Below, piece after piece: positions 8,117 through 13,201 of a stretch of DNA of 13,201 bases (the first letter of the stretch is position 1; every line of letters begins with the position of its first letter). The DNA comes from JBBQUP01 sp038212305 (lineage in GTDB: Bacteria > Bacteroidota > Bacteroidia > Bacteroidales > Marinilabiliaceae). The DNA is taken from assembly GCA_038212305.1 (NCBI GenBank), contig JBBQUP010000092.1:1-13201 (forward strand). Direction: 5' to 3'. The translations under genes were made by a program, and so were the position numbers. Under the pieces are notes generated by a model that saw only the letters and a list, made by a program, of their open reading frames with translations, made no database searches and was not told the origin of the DNA.

Positions 8117-9214
8117 ATGTTAGAAATATTAAAATTGTTGTTTAATGATAGTCCAATAGTGGCTTGTGCAATAGTTAATGATATTGGGACTATTGTTTAT
8201 GCTAACGATCACTACAATAAGGCTTTACGTTCAAATGAGTGGATTAATCCTACAATGGATCAATTATTAAAGGAGAAAAAAGAAGGTGTTTTTTTCTCAG
8301 GCTACGCCACCATAGGCAATCTTGATACTTTTAATCACTCCTATTCGTGTAAAGCACTCTATTTCGAGAGCCAAATTGTAATTGTTTTAACTAAGGATGA
8401 TCAAAATACCGATGATGTGCTTCAGAAAGTATTGTTTGAAAATCAAAAAAATACTAATCTTCATCGGCAATTAATTAAAGAAAAGAAAATAATTCAACAA
8501 CAACTATTAGAGATTGCTAGTTTGAACAATGAGAAAAGTCGATTTCTTGGAATTGCCGCACATGACTTAAGAAATCCAATTGGTTCGATTTTTTCGTTTG
8601 CCGATTTAATGTTGGATTTTAATGACATTAGGAACAGTGAAAAACTATTGAAATATGCAGTGTTGATTCGAGAAAGAAGTCGATTTTCGTTAAACCTACT
8701 CAATGATTTACTGGATGTTTCAAAAATTGAATCGGGAACTTATGATTGTAAATTTTCGATTTGTAACATAAAAGATTTCATGCATCATTTAATTGAGTTA
8801 ATGGAACCATTAGCCCAACGAAAAAATATTAAAGTTTTAAATGAAATATCGATTAAGCATGATACGATGTTAGTTGATGTTCCCAAGTTGGAGCAAATTA
8901 TCACTAATTTATTGAGCAATGCCATTAAGTTTAGCCCTTTAAATTCAACCATCTTAGTTAAAATAGAAGAAAAGCAACGTGATTTAAATTTTATAATAGA
9001 AGACGAAGGGCCTGGGGTGCCATCAGAAGCCATCGATTCTATTTTTTCTCCATTTGGGTTAAGACCTAACCAGCCAACAAATGGCGAAGATTCAACCGGT
9101 TTAGGGTTAAGTATTACAAAAAAGCTGGTTCAGCTTCATGGAGGAACAATTGGTGTTAGTAATCGTGAGAAAAAAGGAAGTTCGTTTTATTTTCGAATCC
9201 CGCAGAAGTATTAA
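8117..9214 (+). CDS. PAS-domain sensor histidine kinase
   Basis: This is a soluble 365-residue kinase. An N-terminal PAS-like domain (about 1-95, with IVNDIGTIVYANDHYNKAL) is followed by a coiled-coil linker (about 100-143), HisKA (about 144-210) and HATPase_c (about 245-362). The H-box is FLGIAAHDLRNPIGS with phospho-acceptor His149. The N-box is NLLSNAIKFSP with Asn268, G1 is DEGPGVP (Asp296) and G2 is STGLGLSITKKL (Gly328, Gly330), so all ATP-binding motifs are intact. No receiver or DNA-binding domain is fused, and no response regulator is in the window. The start codon abuts the stop codon of the preceding gene (TAGATG). The TAA stop codon is part of a TAATTA copy at the edge of a MITE-like element, so its 3' end borders a mobile insertion. 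Confidence 0.93.
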   Translation: MLEILKLLFNDSPIVACAIVNDIGTIVYANDHYNKALRSNEWINPTMDQLLKEKKEGVFFSGYATIGNLDTFNHSYSCKALYFESQIVIVLTKDDQNTDDVLQKVLFENQKNTNLHRQLIKEKKIIQQQLLEIASLNNEKSRFLGIAAHDLRNPIGSIFSFADLMLDFNDIRNSEKLLKYAVLIRERSRFSLNLLNDLLDVSKIESGTYDCKFSICNIKDFMHHLIELMEPLAQRKNIKVLNEISIKHDTMLVDVPKLEQIITNLLSNAIKFSPLNSTILVKIEEKQRDLNFIIEDEGPGVPSEAIDSIFSPFGLRPNQPTNGEDSTGLGLSITKKLVQLHGGTIGVSNREKKGSSFYFRIPQKY

Positions 9215-9376
9215 TTAGTGTCAGCAAGAAAACTACACTTTTCCGGTGTCTTTGTCAAGAAGGCTTCAAAGACAAGGCTTTCGAAGTTGTGAAAATCAAG
9301 GAGTTCACTTTTGGGAATGACTGTTTATAAAATGAGAATAACGCAGTACTTGGAGTTTTCTTGCAAAGACTAATTA
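9212..9376. mobile_element. MITE-like element 1 (inverted repeats, TAATTA at both ends)
   Basis: The unit starts with TAATTAGTGTCAGCAAG.. (9212-9233) and ends with the inverted counterpart ..CTTGCAAAGACTAATTA (9355-9376). The two 22-nt ends match at 19 positions; the shared core is GCAAGAAAAC. If TAATTA is the target duplication, the element itself is 9218-9370 (153 bp). It encodes nothing plausible. Inside, TGTCTTTG (about 9247) and CAAAGACA (about 9267) form an 8-bp hairpin. The left TAATTA contains the kinase stop codon. No transposase is present, so it would be moved in trans. Confidence 0.65.
9355..9376 (-). repeat. 22-bp repeat, copy matching 9516-9537
   Basis: This 22-bp stretch beginning GTTTTCTTGCAAAGAC occurs identically at 9516-9537. 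Read on the other strand both are variants of the repeats at 9212-9233 and 9371-9392, so the four copies alternate in orientation (+ - + -). Confidence 0.85.
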
Positions 9377-9537
9377 GTGTTACTAAGAAAACACTATATA
9401 TCTTAAAAACCTCTTCATTGTTACCCCTAGCCCCTAAAGAGGAATCTGCTATACACCAGCGGGTTGGCAATTCTCCCTTTAGGGAGTTAGAGGGTGTGCG
9501 CAGGGGAAATGATGTGTTTTCTTGCAAAGACTAATTA
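9371..9537. mobile_element. MITE-like element 2, sharing TAATTA with element 1
   Basis: It starts with TAATTAGTGTTACTAAG.. (9371-9392) and ends with the same inverted end as element 1 (9516-9537, identical to 9355-9376 over 22 nt). Without the TAATTA copies the unit is 9377-9531 (155 bp). Its interior differs from element 1 and holds a large imperfect hairpin (9423-9495). The two elements abut and share one TAATTA, as expected if the second inserted into the target copy made by the first. No believable ORF is present. Confidence 0.65.
9423..9495. repeat. large imperfect hairpin inside element 2
   Basis: The arm ACCCCTAGCCCCTAAAGAGG (from 9423) pairs imperfectly with an arm ending CCCTTTAGGGAGTTAGAGGG (to about 9494), around a loop containing GCTATACACCAGC. 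From memory, CCCCTAAAG..CTTTAGGG hairpins with this kind of loop are frequent intergenic repeats in Bacteroidota genomes. It may act as a transcript-ending or mRNA-protecting structure, but no T-tract follows. Confidence 0.55.
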
Positions 9538-9714
9538 AGAACCTGTTTGAATTTTATAGATGTTTAAATAATAGAAAGAGAAGATATGAAGATCAAAAGA
9601 TGAAAATAGGATGTTCACCATCTGGAAATATCTAAAATAACTTCTATATCCATTATTCTTCCTATCTATTCATTTAAATTAAATTTAAACAGTTACACAG
9701 CGAATTTAAGCTAT
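9538..9714. other. non-coding spacer after the MITE-like elements
   Basis: This 177-nt AT-rich stretch separates the converging kinase genes. I see no credible ORF, RNA gene or strong terminator. AT-rich palindromic sequence (TTTAAATTAAATTTAAA, about 9673-9689) is the only structure noted. Confidence 0.5.
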
Positions 9715-11679
9715 TTATTTATTTGTTTTTATCGGTAAGCATATTGTAAAAGTGGATCCTTTTTTCGGATTTGAAACAAGACATATTTGGCCACCTAGTT
9801 TTTCTATTAGTTTTTTGCACAATGTCAATCCCATACCAGTTCCTCCAAAATTTCTCGAAAACGTTTGATCAAGTTGTCGGAATGGTTCAAAAACAACCTC
9901 AAATTTTTCCTTCTCTATACCTATTCCAGTATCGGAAACATATATGTTTAAAATAGAATTGTTTGAAATGAAATAACCCAAATGAATCTCACCAGTAAAA
10001 GTAAATTTAAATGCATTCTTTAATATGTTTTCAATAATTTGTCGAACTCGCACATAATCTGAATGAATTGTGGTGGAGATAGGGTTTGATGCATCAAGGA
10101 AAAACGCAACATCGGGAGATAGATGACCAGTTCTTTTTAAGGCACTAAATTGTTGAAATAAATCGGTCATTAATTTGTCAATAGCAAAAGCCTTATTTTG
10201 GATAAGTAGCTGATCTGCATCTAGTTTAGATAAATCAATAATGCTACTTATAATGGATAATAAGTTTTCTGAATTTTGTCGAATTGTTTGAGCAAAACCT
10301 GCTCTTTCATCTGAAGTGGTGGTATTGTCGTCGAGCAAACTCGAAAATCCTACAATGGCATTTAAAGGAGTTCGTATTTCGTGACTCATATTAGCTAAAA
10401 AAGCACTTTTTAATCGATTGGCATCCTCGGCTTTCTCTTTAGCAATAATTAAGTTTTGCTCGGTTTTTTTCTGATTGGTGATGTCATGCCCAGCACATAA
10501 AAACGATCCAATTTTCCCCAATTCATTAACCTCTGGAATAATTGTCCATTCAAAAAACCGAAGATCATCATTTTGAGGTATTTCAACTGTTATTGATTGG
10601 GGTTGCTTTGTTTTACTTATGCACATTGAGTTTAATTCATCAACGAATTCAATGGGGAGTATTTGATTTTTTCGAATATCAGATCTCATTATTTTATTAA
10701 TTGAAATTTGATATAAGTTTAGAAACGCATGATTAGCGTAAATGATTTGTAGATTGCTGCTTATTCGAACAATAAGATTGGGAATATTCTCAGTTACTGT
10801 TCTAAATTTGGTTTCACTAAGTCTTAACGACAATTGATTCAGTATTCGTTGCGTTATATTTCGAAGTGAAAAATAGTAGAGTAGTTTTCCTTTTAATACA
10901 ATTGAAGTTCCGTATATCTCAACATAAATTACCTCTTTATTTTTACTCAACATTTTTGTATCGCGCTTAAAATCAGAGCCTTGACTTATCATTTCAAAGG
11001 CTTTTTTAAATATAGCGGTATTTCTTTTTGAGCCAAACAAAATGGATGGTAATAGTTTTGACATTTCAAACTGAGTATATCCAAACAAATCACTTCCCGA
11101 TTGATTTGCATAGATTAGCGAATCGGGTGATTCTAGAATAAAAATCCCTTCAATAGTTGTTTCAAGAATTTTCTGCAAACGATCTTCACTTTCATTCAAA
11201 TCATTTTGTAATTCCAAAATCGAACTATTGTCTTGAACCATCAAGATGTAAACATCGGATAGCTCTTTATCAAGGAAAATTTTACCTTTTATTGTTGTGC
11301 TTATAGGCAGGCTATTACTTTTTTTGAGTATCAGTTTTATCTTCCCTTCACCTAAATTTCGTATGTTTTCGTAAAAGCTATTGTATTGAGAAATGTCATT
11401 CCCTTGAGTGAGTAAATATTTTGTTAATTTGGATGAAATGAGTTTTTTAGATGAAATATTTAAGAGATGTTCAATTATGTTGTTGGCGTATATTATTTTA
11501 TGATCGTGAATGAGTAGAATACCAATGGAAATAGATTCCATCATTTCAAATAAAGTGGATTGACTTTTAATTGCTCGTTGTATTGATTCAGATGTAGAAG
11601 AATCAACCCCAGAAACCGTTGTGTGATTATTATTTACAAAAGAACATTCTAGGTTTGATGGCGTCATTTTTTTAATCAA
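9715..11679 (-). CDS. triple-PAS sensor histidine kinase
   Basis: The 654-residue soluble kinase has three PAS domains at about residues 45-152, 168-285 and 292-412. They are marked by IIYANNIIEHLL, LIYANQSGSDLFGY and IIYANHAFLNLY, with the PAC ending DITNQKKTEQNL before the catalytic core. HisKA follows with AFLANMSHEIRTPLNAIVGF (phospho-acceptor His433), then HATPase_c with the N-box NILKNAFKF (Asn555), DTGIGI and GGTGMGLTLCKKL. All catalytic motifs are intact. The ANMSHEIRTPLN form of the H-box is typical of hybrid kinases, but here the protein ends right after the ATPase domain without a receiver. ATG at 11679 is the first start; Met5 at 11667 is an alternative. It has no signal peptide or membrane segment. 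It converges with the B12-linked kinase gene, and no response regulator is adjacent. Confidence 0.93.
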   Translation of the reverse strand: MIKKMTPSNLECSFVNNNHTTVSGVDSSTSESIQRAIKSQSTLFEMMESISIGILLIHDHKIIYANNIIEHLLNISSKKLISSKLTKYLLTQGNDISQYNSFYENIRNLGEGKIKLILKKSNSLPISTTIKGKIFLDKELSDVYILMVQDNSSILELQNDLNESEDRLQKILETTIEGIFILESPDSLIYANQSGSDLFGYTQFEMSKLLPSILFGSKRNTAIFKKAFEMISQGSDFKRDTKMLSKNKEVIYVEIYGTSIVLKGKLLYYFSLRNITQRILNQLSLRLSETKFRTVTENIPNLIVRISSNLQIIYANHAFLNLYQISINKIMRSDIRKNQILPIEFVDELNSMCISKTKQPQSITVEIPQNDDLRFFEWTIIPEVNELGKIGSFLCAGHDITNQKKTEQNLIIAKEKAEDANRLKSAFLANMSHEIRTPLNAIVGFSSLLDDNTTTSDERAGFAQTIRQNSENLLSIISSIIDLSKLDADQLLIQNKAFAIDKLMTDLFQQFSALKRTGHLSPDVAFFLDASNPISTTIHSDYVRVRQIIENILKNAFKFTFTGEIHLGYFISNNSILNIYVSDTGIGIEKEKFEVVFEPFRQLDQTFSRNFGGTGMGLTLCKKLIEKLGGQICLVSNPKKGSTFTICLPIKTNK

Positions 11680-11803
11680 TTCTTATCTATTATATTACGA
11701 AGTAAAAATAAACGAATTTTTGTATCGTAAAAATTTGTTAGTGGCTTTTAATTGATCATTCATCAAAATTAACATCTTAATTCTTAGGATATATGCGGAC
11801 GTT

Positions 11804-12829
11804 TTGTGCAACGAATTACTCTGCAGTAAAGTCAGGAAATATTTTGCACTAAATCAATACAATTTGATAAAACCAGATGATCTAGTCTTTTGGTATCCCA
11901 TGGTAACCGACAGCCTAATTGAGGTTTCATCAAACAATCTTTATGGCTTTATAGATTTACAAGGCAAAATTGGTATTAAAACTATTTATGATAATATTAC
12001 TGAATTTGAAGACGGCAATGCAATTGCAACAAAGAATGGTGTGTATTATGTGATTGACAAAGAAGGTAATGAAACTAAAGTAAATGTAGACCACGCGGAT
12101 AAAATTAGTGCTTTTAGTGAAGGGTATGCAATGTATGAAATTGATGATAAATATGGATTCATTGGAGTTGATGGCAACGTTGTTATTAAAGCAAAATACG
12201 ATAATGCCAGTCGATTTTCAAATGGATTAGCAGTTGTTCGGATTAACCTTGGCTTTGAGGGGTTTATAAATTGTAATGAGGAGTTTATCATCTAACCCAA
12301 ATACAGAAATGTATCACCATTTGATAAAAACGATGATTTTACTATTGTTTCCGATTTCCGAGATAAAAAAATGATTCTAAAAAAAGATGGAGAACTCATT
12401 TATTTGGAAGGAATAAATACTTGGAGATCTTTTTCTGAAGGTTTGGCATTAGCAAGAAAAACAGTATTTGTAAAACACGAAAAAAATAACTCGAAAATAG
12501 AAAATATAAACGAAATGGGAAATTGGCAAATCAACCCAGATTTCGAAAATGCATATAGTTTTAAAAATAGATTTGCAATAGCTAGTCAAGGAGGTTAACT
12601 TGGTTTTATAGACACAGAGGGTTATTGAACTATTAGACCAAAATTCATTAAAGCTGGTAATATGATGAAACTAAATACTAAAATCCAAGGGAAGGCAATT
12701 CCGTATGACTTTAATAATATTATCAGGTATCTAGAACTTAACAAAGATCTCAATATTCAACAATGGTACTTTTCAAATCTTGAATTCGAAGCAAAAATGT
12801 TAAGCTTTAATGAATTCCGAATATATTAA
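11804..12829 (+). pseudogene. WG-repeat protein gene broken by three in-frame stop codons
   Basis: A single frame can be read from a TTG at 11804 to TAA at 12827-12829, interrupted by TAA (12293-12295), TAA (12596-12598) and TGA (12626-12628). The encoded protein has WG (KWG-type) repeats: LYGFIDLQGKIGIKTIYDNI, KYGFIGVDGNVVIKAKYDNA with FSNGLAVVR, and a later SFSEGLALARK and LGFIDTEGY. The stops sit where the repeat pattern expects a sense codon: FII*PKY, GG*LGFID and GY*TIRPKF, the last probably TGG to TGA. No frameshift is needed. No good ATG is present; the frame is open only back to 11756 and the start is unclear, so the 5' end may be lost too. The first 163 codons could still give a short product. 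WG-repeat proteins are often surface or effector-associated, but no function can be assigned. Confidence 0.75.
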
Positions 12830-13045
12830 CTCTATTTGTTCTAAATTTTGAACAGCAATACCGTTTTGATAGAAAACATTTCTCCTTGGGATTCTCTTCC
12901 ATAGAATTTCAGATGTTTTATATGGTAAGATACTATAAAGCGATATAGTATTTTGACCGAGCATGTAATTAATATAGTTAAAATCCTGATCTACTTGATA
13001 TGTGATATAATCATTAATGTTCCTAACAATTAAGCTTTCGATCAA
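12800..13045 (-). CDS. small hypothetical ORF of doubtful coding status
   Basis: On the minus strand an 81-codon frame from a TTG (13045) ends at 12800. Its 3' end overlaps the tail of the WG pseudogene by 30 nt. The first 20 or so codons lie in a hairpin-rich, probably non-coding stretch, so a start at the internal ATG (residue 28, MLGQNTISLY) giving 54 residues is more credible. Composition (mixed hydrophobic, RIPRRNVFYQNG, then an acidic helix ending EFIKA) looks protein-like. I recognise no family. It may be a small cassette gene or the remnant of a larger one. Confidence 0.3.
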   Translation of the reverse strand: MIESLIVRNINDYITYQVDQDFNYINYMLGQNTISLYSILPYKTSEILWKRIPRRNVFYQNGIAVQNLEQIELIYSEFIKA

Positions 13046-13087
13046 CGGTAGCGCTTGCGCCTACCTTGATTGAAGCTGGTGTTGTAC
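13021..13087 (-). repeat. attC-like imperfect hairpin
   Basis: GCTTTCGATCAACGGTAGCGC (13034-13054, 21 nt with its last base) faces GCGCCTACCTTGATTGAAGC (13057-13076) across TT, forming a long stem with a few single-base bulges. The stem is flanked by TCCTAAC (13021-13027) and GTTGTAC (13081-13087). Each matches the integron core sites RYYYAAC / GTTRRRY at six of seven positions on either strand. The 67-nt size fits attC sites. No integrase or second copy is visible, so identity is tentative. It is also the most GC-rich patch of the area. Confidence 0.35.
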
Positions 13088-13201
13088 TAAACCCGGCCAC
13101 AATTATACACGCTTAATTTCCTATAGTGTTTTCAATTTGTTTTCAAAAACTCATCAGGTGTAATTTTTAAACTTTAGATGCCAGTTTACTGAAGCGGATT
13201 G
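13088..13201. other. unassigned right edge
   Basis: No confident gene. On the minus strand a frame entering from the right edge reads ten codons (IRFSKLASKV) to a TAA at 13169-13167. It could be the C-terminus of a gene lying outside the window, but it is too short to judge. Confidence 0.3.

Noticed and set aside
9255..9527. 90-codon minus-strand ORF across both MITE-like elements
   Set aside because: It spans the repeat ends and the hairpin arms, so its protein is a translation of repeats; the reading frame crosses the junction between two separate elements.
11752..11766. TTGAT-N5-ATCAA inverted repeat as an operator between divergent genes
   Set aside because: Five-base arms are expected by chance in this composition and nothing else supports a binding site.
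11764..11771. CAAAATTA, a minus-strand TAnnTTTG match upstream of the triple-PAS kinase
   Set aside because: No -33 TTTG is found at a suitable distance, and it lies 85 nt from the start; likely chance in AT-rich DNA.
13167..13201. Possible transposase C-terminus (IRFSKLASKV) on the minus strand
   Set aside because: Only ten codons are visible, which cannot support a family assignment.
1..13201. tRNA, rRNA, CRISPR array or origin
   Set aside because: No tRNA-like T-loop with matching arms, no regularly spaced repeats with unique spacers and no DnaA-box cluster were seen by eye.

Overview
The window looks like a chromosomal segment of a Bacteroidota bacterium, probably Bacteroidales/Marinilabiliales-like. 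The DNA is AT-rich, start codons lack clear Shine-Dalgarno sequences, at least one promoter fits the TTTG / TAnnTTTG pattern of this phylum, and proteins such as the DUF4097-type and DUF3108-type ones suit it. The exact taxon cannot be fixed from the sequence alone.

Layout. (1) 1-1849, minus: the N-terminal 616 residues of a multi-PAS sensor protein that runs off the left edge. (2) 2022-5536, plus: a secreted beta-repeat (DUF4097-like) protein, tsaB (tRNA t6A synthesis), a membrane-anchored DUF3108-like protein and efp, closed by a clear rho-independent terminator. (3) 5718-9214, plus: a compact four-gene signalling cluster made of a GAF-like/SpoIIE-type PP2C phosphatase, a stand-alone cobalamin-binding protein with the W-x9-EH and ExHxxG signatures of CarH-type B12 photoreceptors, an unrecognised helical protein overlapping it by 4 nt, and a PAS histidine kinase starting directly after that protein's stop codon. 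(4) 9212-9537: two back-to-back elements of about 154 bp with terminal inverted repeats and three copies of TAATTA, apparently MITE-like; the first copy contains the kinase stop codon. (5) 9715-11679, minus: a three-PAS histidine kinase. (6) 11804-13201: an accessory, decaying tail with a WG-repeat gene broken by three in-frame stops, a small minus-strand ORF, and a 67-nt attC-like imperfect hairpin.

How it fits together. The tsaB to efp stretch is housekeeping translation machinery with two envelope proteins. The 5718-9214 cluster is the most interesting part: a cobalamin (possibly light-responsive) sensor with no DNA-binding domain, translationally coupled to an unknown partner and a histidine kinase, and next to a PP2C phosphatase of the partner-switching type. 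I infer a B12/light or B12-status signalling module acting through phosphorylation rather than direct DNA binding. Neither a response regulator nor an RsbW/STAS partner is encoded in the window, so the output is unknown.
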